From: Lachnospira sp. UBA2821
GTDB taxonomy: Bacteria; Bacillota; Clostridia; Lachnospirales; Lachnospiraceae
NCBI GenBank assembly: GCA_002351535.1
Contig: DEGR01000080.1
Span: forward strand, 1 to 7,749
DNA length: 7,749 nucleotides
Reading direction: 5' to 3'
Part shown: piece after piece, positions 1 through 5,889 of the stretch
Layout of the letters: the number at the start of each line of letters is the position of its first letter
How positions within the stretch are numbered: the stretch's first letter is position 1
Notes under the pieces: generated by a model
What the model saw: the letters and a program-made list of their open reading frames with translations, nothing else
Databases searched by the model: none
Told to the model about the DNA's origin: nothing
Translations under genes and position numbers: made by a program

Positions 1-42
1 AATTTCGGATTCCAATTCAGCATTAATCAATTTTTAAAATAA

Positions 43-59
43 CATATTAATTCAATATG
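43..59 (-). terminator. Weak stem-loop downstream of upp
   Basis: Positions 43-48 (CATATT) and 54-59 (AATATG) are perfect inverted repeats around a 5-base loop. On the minus strand they are followed by a T-rich run (TTATTTT). The site lies 56 bases past the upp stop, so it could end the acyltransferase-to-upp unit. The stem is only 6 bp and AT-rich, so it may be chance. I see no better terminator in 1-114 and no gene there. Confidence 0.22.
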
Positions 60-114
60 ACTTTTTCAGCAAATATAATAGCATTATTGTATTTTTTTGT
101 AAATAGCATTTTAT

Positions 115-756
115 CTATTTTGTGCCAAATATTCTGTCCCCTGCATCTCCAAGTCCCGGACATATATATGCATTGTCATTCAGGCATCTGTCAAGTTGTC
201 CTATATACAACTGAATATCAGGATGTGCCTTCATAAGCCTTTCAACTCCTTCCGGTGCAGATATAATGGACATAAACTTAATTCTTTTGCCACCATGCTG
301 CTTAATAAAATCTACTGCGGCAACCGCTGAACCACCCGTTGCAAGCATAGGGTCAGTTACTACTATCACCCTTTCATCTATTTGTGTAGGCAATTTGCAA
401 TAATATTCTTCAGGTTCATGGGTCTCTTCATTTCTGCAAAGCCCGATATGACCTACCTTCGCACTTGGCGTTAATGCAAGTATTCCGTTAACCATTCCAA
501 GTCCTGCTCTTAATATCGGAACTACCGCAAGCTTTCTTCCCTCAATCATAGGTGACATACACTTTTCAATAGGTGTCTCAATCTCAACCTCTTCAGTAGG
601 AAGGTCTCTTAAAGCTTCATACCCCATAAGCATTGCTATCTCTTCGACCAGATTTCTGAATTCATTAGTTCCGGTATTCTTGTCTCTAAGCTTCGATATC
701 TTATGTTTAATAAGCGGGTGCTCAAGTATTGTTACATTATCATAATTCTTATACAT
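115..756 (-). CDS. upp: Uracil phosphoribosyltransferase
   Basis: This cytoplasmic pyrimidine-salvage enzyme makes UMP and pyrophosphate from uracil and PRPP. The 213-residue product is about the usual length (near 209). The PRPP-binding loop VVTDPMLATGGSA is at residues 132-144. The C-terminal uracil-binding segment YICPGLGDAGDR is at 197-208, and the N-terminal HPLIKHKISKLRD is typical of Upp. The start is supported by an AAGGAG ribosome site at a suitable distance on the minus strand. That site lies inside the last codons of the upstream MFS gene, whose TGA is only 4 bases before this ATG, so the two are very likely cotranscribed and translationally coupled. The residues just before the uracil loop (GQLDRCLNDNAY) differ slightly from the common form, but no key motif is missing. 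Identification is firm; the operon assignment is inferred from spacing. Confidence 0.97.
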   Translation of the reverse strand: MYKNYDNVTILEHPLIKHKISKLRDKNTGTNEFRNLVEEIAMLMGYEALRDLPTEEVEIETPIEKCMSPMIEGRKLAVVPILRAGLGMVNGILALTPSAKVGHIGLCRNEETHEPEEYYCKLPTQIDERVIVVTDPMLATGGSAVAAVDFIKQHGGKRIKFMSIISAPEGVERLMKAHPDIQLYIGQLDRCLNDNAYICPGLGDAGDRIFGTK

Positions 757-775
757 ATAATCATTCTCCTTTTAC
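757..775 (-). promoter_or_regulatory. upp ribosome site inside the MFS 3' end
   Basis: On the minus strand the MFS gene ends in codons GTA AAA GGA GAA TGA. The AAAGGAGA within them is the Shine-Dalgarno for upp, whose ATG follows the TGA after TTAT. Ribosomes finishing the permease would be delivered to the upp start, which is a normal arrangement for translational coupling. Confidence 0.8.
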
Positions 776-1924
776 TGCTAAATACGTTATTTCAAGCATA
801 ACTAAGTTAATTATGGCAAATATAATCAAATATACCGGCATGATTGCCATTCCTATATTCTGCTGCAATTTTCCAAAAACCAAAGGCATAAATGTACTTC
901 CAACATATGCCGATGCCATCTGCAGTCCTATAACAGATGCACTGTACTTTTTGCCGAAATTTGCAGGTGCCATATGCTGTATTGCAGGATAAACCGGTCC
1001 CATACCTATACCTATAATAACAAATCCTATTGCATCTGTAATATATCCTTCACCAGGTAATAATACCATAATAATTCCTAATACTTCAATGCTTATACCG
1101 ATTCTTAACAGCATTCTGTCTCCCAATCTGTTAGAAACAAATCCGGCTATTAATCTACCCATCATAAGACCACCAAAAATCAAAGAACCGAATGCTGCTA
1201 TCATCCCGTCAGTCATTCCTGTTTTTGTTTCGGCAAAATAACTTGAGGTCCACAAAAAACAGGTTGCTTCACCCGAACAATAAGCAAAAAAAGCAATCAA
1301 CGTAAATATAACTCCCGAAACTTTAACTGTCTCCATTATACCTGCACTATATTGCTCCTGATTCTCCTCTTCTCCCTCATTCTTTTTCCACAATGGAAGT
1401 GATATTATACATACCAATAATATAAATGTCTGTATACATGCTGTCCAGCTATATCCCTCATTCCATCCTGCATATCTTAATGCAACAGCCATAATATTAG
1501 GACTTATCACTGCACCAACTCCATAAAAACAATGCAGAAAATTCATCACTGATGATGAATAATTGTTCGCAACATAATGATTAATTGCAGAATCTATAGC
1601 TCCTGCCCCCAGTCCATATGGAATAGCAAATATAAATAACATCCAGTATGCTGACGAAAATGAAAATCCGACAAGTCCAAATATAGTAAGTATAATAGAA
1701 CAAATAACAATCCATTTTGTGTGTAACTTACTTATTATCCTTGGACTTAATAATGCTGATATAATCGTCATAAACGAAATCGTCATTGACACATATCCTG
1801 CATAAGATGACGGAACATTGAAATATTGCTGCATAACCGGCCACCCCGAACCAAGAAGTGAGTCAGGAAGTCCCAAACTAATAAAAATAAGATATATAAC
1901 TGCCAGTAATAGTGTGCTAATCAT
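761..1924 (-). CDS. MFS permease (FucP-like group), substrate unknown
   Basis: This is an inner-membrane major facilitator transporter of 387 residues, normal for a 12-helix MFS protein. Hydrophobic segments run through residues 1-178 and about 200-385, separated by a charged central loop at about 179-198 (KKNEGEEENQEQ). An MFS signature-like loop GRLIAGFVSNRLGDR is at 256-270. The segment MNFLHCFYGVGA at 127-138 resembles the fucose-permease-like branch of the superfamily. That suggests a sugar or small-metabolite substrate but does not identify one. The start has a good GGAGGA ribosome site. The gene lies 44 bases after the XRE-AbrB regulator and 4 bases before upp, so it probably shares their transcript. 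Its link with upp raises the possibility of a nucleobase or nucleoside substrate, but sequence features do not show this. Confidence 0.88.
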   Translation of the reverse strand: MISTLLLAVIYLIFISLGLPDSLLGSGWPVMQQYFNVPSSYAGYVSMTISFMTIISALLSPRIISKLHTKWIVICSIILTIFGLVGFSFSSAYWMLFIFAIPYGLGAGAIDSAINHYVANNYSSSVMNFLHCFYGVGAVISPNIMAVALRYAGWNEGYSWTACIQTFILLVCIISLPLWKKNEGEEENQEQYSAGIMETVKVSGVIFTLIAFFAYCSGEATCFLWTSSYFAETKTGMTDGMIAAFGSLIFGGLMMGRLIAGFVSNRLGDRMLLRIGISIEVLGIIMVLLPGEGYITDAIGFVIIGIGMGPVYPAIQHMAPANFGKKYSASVIGLQMASAYVGSTFMPLVFGKLQQNIGMAIMPVYLIIFAIINLVMLEITYLAVKGE

Positions 1925-1968
1925 ATTGTATCCTCCGTTAAATTATACTTATATCATATTCCATAATA

Positions 1969-2385
1969 TCATTTTCCACCGTTTAACAGGTCGATTAGTC
2001 CTTTTTCTTTGATTATGGCAATTCCCTGTGCTTCGTCTCCAAGAACTATCAGATTATCCCCGGGATTAATGTCAAATATCTTTCTCGCCTTGATGGGAAT
2101 TACAATCTGACCTTTGTCACCAACTTTCACAACACCAAACATGTGCTTTCCTTTTGGTGGTACCTCAAATCCCATATTTTTGCTGTCTGTTTTGTCATAA
2201 TTCACAAGGTCATCCAACGAAACACCAAAAATATCAGCAAGCTGCCTGCATCTTTCAATATCAGGCAAAGATTCACCCGTCTCATATTTTGACAATGTCT
2301 GTCTTGTCACACCTATTTTATCAGCAAGTTCATCCTGCGAATATCCATGAATTTTCCGCATGTTAATAAGATTATCTTTAAACAT
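1969..2385 (-). CDS. XRE-type HTH regulator fused to AbrB-like domain
   Basis: This is a predicted cytoplasmic DNA-binding regulator of 138 residues with two domains. Residues about 5-62 form a Cro/C1-type helix-turn-helix; SQDELADKIGVTRQTLSKYETG is recognisable as the helix-turn-helix core, followed by the PDIERCRQLADIFGVSLDDL helices. Residues about 83-130 form a SpoVT/AbrB swapped-hairpin domain, with VGDKGQIVIPIKARKIFDINPGD as its hallmark (88-110). This architecture is known in Clostridia; its targets here are not. The ATG directly abuts the stop codon of the acyltransferase gene, and its AAGGAGA ribosome site is made of that gene's last codons, so expression is probably coupled. It may autoregulate the unit or control the downstream MFS gene, which is inference from position only. 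Confidence 0.9.
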   Translation of the reverse strand: MFKDNLINMRKIHGYSQDELADKIGVTRQTLSKYETGESLPDIERCRQLADIFGVSLDDLVNYDKTDSKNMGFEVPPKGKHMFGVVKVGDKGQIVIPIKARKIFDINPGDNLIVLGDEAQGIAIIKEKGLIDLLNGGK

Positions 2386-2400
2386 CTATTTCTCCTTTTT
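2386..2400 (-). promoter_or_regulatory. Zero-gap stop/start junction with embedded ribosome site
   Basis: On the minus strand the acyltransferase ends AAA AAG GAG AAA TAG and the regulator ATG follows with no intervening base. The AAGGAGA serves both as codons for the final Lys-Lys-Glu-Lys and as the Shine-Dalgarno of the regulator. This strongly suggests coupled translation. Confidence 0.8.
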
Positions 2401-3465
2401 TATTCCTAATACGCACCAGCGGACAACGGGAATCCTGCTGATTATTTCATTTAGAATTAATGCCCCTGCCAACGCACTGATACCTACAGTTAAGTATACC
2501 ATAACAGCAGGCATGGCAGGAACATATTTTTTAAGATAATATGACACCATGGCAATTGGCAGATAATGAAAAACATATATTCCCCATGATTTATCTGACA
2601 TCCACTTCGTAAAACCATTCGCTCTGTCTCCATATTTTTTCATAGTTGTCATAATTGCCAGAATTGCAAACCAGCAGTATACACATGCATGTATATTGTT
2701 TATAACCGGTTCTATTGCATAATTCTCGCCGAAATAAACAACTGTATACGATATGCCAAGTAATATTGCAGCTATATCAAATGCATACCACCATTTACAA
2801 AGCCGGCTGATTACTTCATCATGTGAAAACAAATAATAACCGGCAAAAAAACAGAATCCATATATACCGAATCTGTATACTGTCACAACAGGCGTATTAA
2901 GAATCTGCGCAGAACCGTACACTCCTATAACCATCAAAGCAATTAACCATACAGGTGTTTTTGCAGAAGTATTCCAAAGCCTGTCTTTTTCAAACTTTCT
3001 TATTAGCAGCAAAACCATGGAAAATATCCACAACACCTGAATATACCAAAGCACACCGACACCTGATAATGCTGTAATAATAAACAGCACCGGCTTTGGA
3101 ACTTTAGAAAGATTATCTATTGCTCCTCCAATCTTCATATTATAGTATCCCAAAATCCACTGAAACACGAATAATCCAATAGTTGACGGAACAAGCAGCT
3201 TACGTGTTTTATCCTTAATAAATTCTTTCGTACTATGTATTTGCAGGTAATATCTTGCACTCATACCTGATACAACAAAAAGTAATGCCATAAACCACGG
3301 ATACACCATATACTGGAATGCATCCTGTAACTGCCGTGACTTGAAAGGTCCAACTACCCCGAACTTCTGAACACCATTAAACATATAGATTACATGATAG
3401 ATTACAACAGTCATAACTGTAATCCATCGTATGTTATCTAAATATAACTTTCTTTTGTTTTTCAT
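2386..3465 (-). CDS. Membrane acyltransferase (Acyl_transf_3 family)
   Basis: This predicted polytopic membrane protein of 359 residues belongs to the family that moves acyl groups (such as acetyl or succinyl) from the cytoplasm to extracellular glycans or other envelope molecules. The N-terminal pattern YLDNIRW (8-14) followed by IYH, with the presumed catalytic His at residue 24, is typical. So are PWFMALLFVVSGMSARYYL near 76-94 and the late YVFHYLP segment. About ten hydrophobic helices can be seen. The start is placed at 3465 because AAAGGTGG sits 7 bases upstream. An open frame continues to 3543, but it would read through the intrinsic terminator of the preceding gene and has no ribosome site. 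The gene heads a unit with the XRE-AbrB regulator, MFS permease and upp. The acceptor molecule is unknown. Confidence 0.88.
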   Translation of the reverse strand: MKNKRKLYLDNIRWITVMTVVIYHVIYMFNGVQKFGVVGPFKSRQLQDAFQYMVYPWFMALLFVVSGMSARYYLQIHSTKEFIKDKTRKLLVPSTIGLFVFQWILGYYNMKIGGAIDNLSKVPKPVLFIITALSGVGVLWYIQVLWIFSMVLLLIRKFEKDRLWNTSAKTPVWLIALMVIGVYGSAQILNTPVVTVYRFGIYGFCFFAGYYLFSHDEVISRLCKWWYAFDIAAILLGISYTVVYFGENYAIEPVINNIHACVYCWFAILAIMTTMKKYGDRANGFTKWMSDKSWGIYVFHYLPIAMVSYYLKKYVPAMPAVMVYLTVGISALAGALILNEIISRIPVVRWCVLGIKKEK

Positions 3466-3493
3466 ACTTTTACCACCTTTGCAATTTATTTTA

Positions 3494-3507
3494 ACATATA
3501 TTAGCAC
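3494..3507 (-). promoter_or_regulatory. Possible extended -10 promoter for acyltransferase
   Basis: On the minus strand, TGCTAATAT lies just past the terminator hairpin. It reads as TGn plus TAATAT, an extended -10. No good -35 is visible because that region falls inside the hairpin. It would give a leader of about 30 bases before the ATG at 3465. This is a weak call based mainly on the need for a start between terminator and gene. Confidence 0.35.
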
Positions 3508-3538
3508 AAAAAGAGTTGGTATGCGACCAACTCTTTTT
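3508..3538. terminator. Intrinsic terminator, symmetric, ending the CMD/cupin unit
   Basis: A perfect 13-bp stem (AAAAAGAGTTGGT at 3508-3520, ACCAACTCTTTTT at 3526-3538) encloses a 5-base loop (ATGCG). Five A/T bases at each end give a U-tract in either direction. On the minus strand it lies 28 bases after the CMD/cupin stop, exactly where transcription should end, and before the acyltransferase gene. It separates two minus-strand transcription units. Confidence 0.88.
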
Positions 3539-3566
3539 AACATAATTTGTTGTTTTTTGTTAATAA

Positions 3567-4340
3567 TTATTGCAAATTAATTTTGCCATATTCTTCATCT
3601 GACACCGGTTCACACCACTCATTAGAACATTCCTCTCCCGGAACCTCAATTGCCAGATGAGAAAACCATTCATCCGGTGCTGCCCCATGCCAATGTTTAA
3701 CACCTGCCGGAATGTTAATGCAGTCACCGGGCTTCATTTCTATTGCTTCTTTTCCTTCTTCCTGATAATATCCTCTTCCTGCAACACATACAAGAATCTG
3801 TCCACCGCCATTCTTAGCATGATGTATATGCCAGTTATTTCTACATCCCGGTTCAAATGTCACGTTGAAAACTCCAACCTGTTTTGCAGAAACAGGTGCA
3901 AGGAAGCTTCTTCCTGAAAAATATTGTGCGAAACCATCATTTGGCTCACCGATTGGAAACATCATTTCTTTTGCATGTGCCCTCATCGCCTCATCATCAT
4001 AAGGCAAATCCCCTTCATTCTGCTTCCATACTTCCTTCGCAAGATTAAAAACAGCCCATCCTTTTGGCCATCCTGCATAAAATGCTACATGAGTAATAAT
4101 TGCAGCAATCTCTTTCTGTGTTACACCATGTGCTTTTGCATTTTCCAAATGGAATTTCAATGAAGAGTCTGTTATTCCTGAAGCCATAAGTGCTACAACT
4201 GTAATTATACTTCTTGTTTTCACGTCAATATCCTGATTATTCCAGTTCTCCCCAAAAAGCACATCATCATTAAAGTGTGCGAACTGTGGTGCGAACTCTC
4301 CTAAAGCATTTTTTCCTGCTGTCTGTACTATTTTTCCCAT
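3567..4340 (-). CDS. Carboxymuconolactone decarboxylase-like / cupin fusion protein
   Basis: This is a 257-residue cytoplasmic protein with two domains. Residues about 24-106 form an all-helical CMD/AhpD-like domain, seen in FHLENAKAHGVTQKEIAA (63-80) and ITHVAFYAGWPKGWAVFNLAKEVW (82-105). It has no CxxC, so it is the decarboxylase-like type rather than the AhpD peroxidase type. Residues about 150-235 form a cupin barrel. His171, His173 and His216 fit the metal ligands, and PGDCINIPAGVKHWHG is the second cupin motif. The Glu expected in motif 1 appears replaced by Gln181 (GGGQILVCVAGRG). Proteins of this architecture are widespread, but their substrates are mostly undefined. A GGAGG ribosome site supports the start. 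It is 18 bases after the flavodoxin stop, implying an operon, and a strong terminator follows. Confidence 0.9.
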   Translation of the reverse strand: MGKIVQTAGKNALGEFAPQFAHFNDDVLFGENWNNQDIDVKTRSIITVVALMASGITDSSLKFHLENAKAHGVTQKEIAAIITHVAFYAGWPKGWAVFNLAKEVWKQNEGDLPYDDEAMRAHAKEMMFPIGEPNDGFAQYFSGRSFLAPVSAKQVGVFNVTFEPGCRNNWHIHHAKNGGGQILVCVAGRGYYQEEGKEAIEMKPGDCINIPAGVKHWHGAAPDEWFSHLAIEVPGEECSNEWCEPVSDEEYGKINLQ

Positions 4341-4358
4341 CTTTATATTCCTCCAGTC

Positions 4359-4829
4359 TTATATATTTTCAATCCATTCTGCTATCTGCTTTTTTGTTAC
4401 ATTATTAAGGATTTTTCCCTCTGTAATGTCTGCATCCGGTGCAGATACCTGCAATTCTAGCACTGTATTACCAAATCCGCTTCCACCTGATGTAGCAAAG
4501 AGAATTATTTTCTTTCCTGAAAAATCATAAGCCTCAAGAAATGTATTTATTATCGTAGGTGCTACATACCACCAGATAGGAAAACCAAGAATTATCTCAT
4601 CATAATTATTAATATCTATGTCTTTCTTCACTATCTCAGGTCTGAATTTTTTATCATTCATCTCAACACTGCTTCTTGACTTTTTATCCATCCAGTTAAG
4701 GTCAGCTTTTGTATACGGAACCTTTGGTTCGATTTCGAATATATCTGCCTTTGCACTCTCAGCAATCGTTTCTGTTACTTTTTTTGTCACTCCGCTTGCA
4801 CTAAAATATGCAACTAATTTTTTACCCAT
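4359..4829 (-). CDS. Flavodoxin family protein
   Basis: This predicted FMN-binding redox protein has 156 residues, close to the usual flavodoxin length. The phosphate-binding loop FSASGVTKK is at 9-17. GFPIWWYVAP at 82-91 and ATSGGSGFGN at 112-121 match the two loops that hold the isoalloxazine ring. SRSSVEMNDKKFRP (51-64) is typical of the small bacterial flavodoxin group often annotated Flavodoxin_4. The start is set at 4829, where AGGAGG lies 7 bases upstream. The frame stays open to 4928, but the extra 33 residues are Cys- and charge-rich, lack a ribosome site and would overlap the likely promoter. It is probably cotranscribed with the CMD/cupin gene, which starts 18 bases downstream, so the pair may act together in electron transfer or detoxification; this is inference. 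The physiological partner is unknown. Confidence 0.92.
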   Translation of the reverse strand: MGKKLVAYFSASGVTKKVTETIAESAKADIFEIEPKVPYTKADLNWMDKKSRSSVEMNDKKFRPEIVKKDIDINNYDEIILGFPIWWYVAPTIINTFLEAYDFSGKKIILFATSGGSGFGNTVLELQVSAPDADITEGKILNNVTKKQIAEWIENI

Positions 4830-4897
4830 ATATTTTCCTCCTGACTTATAAAGCTGAGTCCAACCCCAGCATCTGTATATCTTTATCCTACATCCAC

Positions 4898-4928
4898 ATT
4901 TTAAATCATGACTGTCCATTATGTCCAA
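4898..4928 (-). promoter_or_regulatory. Candidate promoter for flavodoxin-CMD/cupin
   Basis: On the minus strand, TTGGAC (4928-4923) is followed after 17 bases by TTTAAA (4905-4900), with TAAAAT at 4903-4898 as an alternative at 19-base spacing. Matches to TTGACA/TATAAT are only fair. The implied leader of about 60 bases ends at the AGGAGG site. Readthrough from the upstream LysR genes is the alternative. Confidence 0.4.
4913..4927 (-). repeat. Direct repeat TGGACA-TAA-TGGACA over the candidate promoter
   Basis: Two perfect TGGACA hexamers with 9-base period on the minus strand (4927-4922 and 4918-4913) overlap the candidate -35 and the start of the spacer. The position suits an activator or repressor site, perhaps for the LysR protein encoded just upstream. 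A chance repeat of this size is possible. Confidence 0.35.
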
Positions 4929-4945
4929 TGCTTATATTGTATCTC

Positions 4946-5827
4946 TTAATATGCCTCAAAGGCATTAATTTCCTCTATAAGTCTCCTGACTGCCTGTGAA
5001 TACGGTATATTTCTTCTCCATGCAATGACTGTACCGGATGTAATCTCAGGATATAATCTCCTTTGTACAAGAATATCATTTCTCCAATATTTTGCAGCTC
5101 CCTCTATAGACACAGGATACCCCAGACCGTTCGCTGCCATAACTCCTGAATTTGTTCCAAGATTACTTGTAAATGATATGTTAAGTTTTGAAAAATCTTT
5201 TCCAAACCAATTGGCAAGCTCACTCTGGACACCCATCCTCTCCGGCAAAATCAATGGTTTTCCCAAAAGGTCTTTTTTTTCAATATATTGCCTCATTGCA
5301 AGCGGATCATCCGGCTTCATTCCAACAACCCAGTGGTCACTATCCTTAATTCTTATATAGTCGAAACCTTCTGTATTCACCGGTTCCATAAACATCCCAA
5401 TATCTACAAGTCCTTTATTCATCATTTCATGTATTGTGTCTGCTGTCGCTGTATGAATCGCAATCTGAACAAGCGGATACTTTTCTTTATACTTTTTACA
5501 TATTTCTGCAAATGTCTCTACCGCTGCAAACTCCCCACACCCTACGGTTACTGTCCCTTCAACTACTTCCTGTGTTCCCTTAAGTTCTTCTAATGTCCGC
5601 TCTTCAAGATTAATAATCTCTAATGCCCTTCTTTTCAGTAAAATTCCTTCCTCTGTAAGTGTTATGGACTTTCCTTTTCTAATGAATAAAGTAATTCCAA
5701 GTTCTTCCTCAAATGCTGCAAGCTGTCTTGACAGTGTAGGTTGTGTAATATGTAATTGTTCTGCTGCTTTCGTAAAACTTTGTTCTTTAGCCACTGTTAA
5801 AAAATATCGTAATATCCTCAATTCCAT
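4946..5827 (-). CDS. LysR-family transcriptional regulator (adjacent to flavodoxin)
   Basis: This 293-residue protein has standard LysR length and layout. An N-terminal winged helix-turn-helix occupies about 3-60 (SFTKAAEQLHITQPTLSRQL at 17-36, then the wing FIRKGKSITLTEEG at 48-61). A linker helix follows (to about 87), then a periplasmic-binding-protein-like effector domain from about residue 91 (GTVTVGCGEF) to the end. The start has AAAGGA upstream. It is one of two adjacent LysR genes in the same direction, 62 bases after the first. Its stop lies 116 bases before the flavodoxin ATG, so flavodoxin-CMD/cupin is the most likely target, with a co-oriented rather than divergent arrangement. 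The inducer cannot be read from the sequence. The recognition helix differs from that of the second LysR, so the two should bind different sites. Confidence 0.95.
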   Translation of the reverse strand: MELRILRYFLTVAKEQSFTKAAEQLHITQPTLSRQLAAFEEELGITLFIRKGKSITLTEEGILLKRRALEIINLEERTLEELKGTQEVVEGTVTVGCGEFAAVETFAEICKKYKEKYPLVQIAIHTATADTIHEMMNKGLVDIGMFMEPVNTEGFDYIRIKDSDHWVVGMKPDDPLAMRQYIEKKDLLGKPLILPERMGVQSELANWFGKDFSKLNISFTSNLGTNSGVMAANGLGYPVSIEGAAKYWRNDILVQRRLYPEITSGTVIAWRRNIPYSQAVRRLIEEINAFEAY

Positions 5828-5849
5828 ATAATTTCATCCTTTTCTTTGT

Positions 5850-5862
5850 ATTAATAATTAAT
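5850..5862. repeat. 13-base AT palindrome upstream of LysR gene
   Basis: ATTAAT-A-ATTAAT is a perfect palindrome about a central A, 23 bases before the LysR start at 5827. It is in the right place for an autoregulatory site, but its pure A/T composition makes chance a real alternative. I see no convincing -35/-10 pair in this 62-base gap. Confidence 0.25.
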
Positions 5863-5863
5863 C

Positions 5864-5884
5864 AAAAAGCACATCTTGCTTTCT
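5864..5884 (-). terminator. Weak hairpin with T-run between the two LysR genes
   Basis: On the minus strand AGAAAGCA, loop AGATG, TGCTTTTT forms an 8-bp stem with one G-U pair, starting 6 bases after the stop of the first LysR gene. The U-run is part of the stem. It could partly terminate or attenuate transcription into the second LysR gene, but only three pairs at the loop end are strong or mixed, so efficiency would be low. Confidence 0.33.
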
Positions 5885-5889
5885 TATAT

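Noticed and set aside
73..113. Direct repeat ATAGCATT near 79 and 103 downstream of upp
   Set aside because: Only two short AT-rich copies are present, with no spacing pattern or secondary structure, so this is consistent with chance in low-GC sequence.
1942..1947. TATAAT on the minus strand before the MFS gene as a promoter
   Set aside because: Transcription would start inside the GGAGGA ribosome site, leaving no usable leader, and no -35 is present. Cotranscription with the upstream regulator is more likely.
3466..3543. Longer acyltransferase start at 3543
   Set aside because: The extension would be encoded across the intrinsic terminator at 3508-3538 and has no ribosome site, whereas the ATG at 3465 follows AAAGGTGG at good spacing and begins the family's N-terminus.
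3657..4163. Plus-strand open frames opposite the CMD/cupin gene
   Set aside because: Their Cys/Phe/Ile-rich translations match no family and the opposite strand carries a clear gene. The same applies to plus-strand frames opposite the MFS, regulator, flavodoxin and LysR genes.
761..4829. Bilirubin-reductase type cluster, suggested by an MFS gene and a flavodoxin in the same window
   Set aside because: No old-yellow-enzyme-type reductase gene is present, and the MFS and flavodoxin genes belong to different transcription units.
4830..4928. Longer flavodoxin start at 4928
   Set aside because: The added 33 residues do not look like flavodoxin, cover the candidate promoter and lack a ribosome site. 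The ATG at 4829 has AGGAGG and begins the first beta strand.
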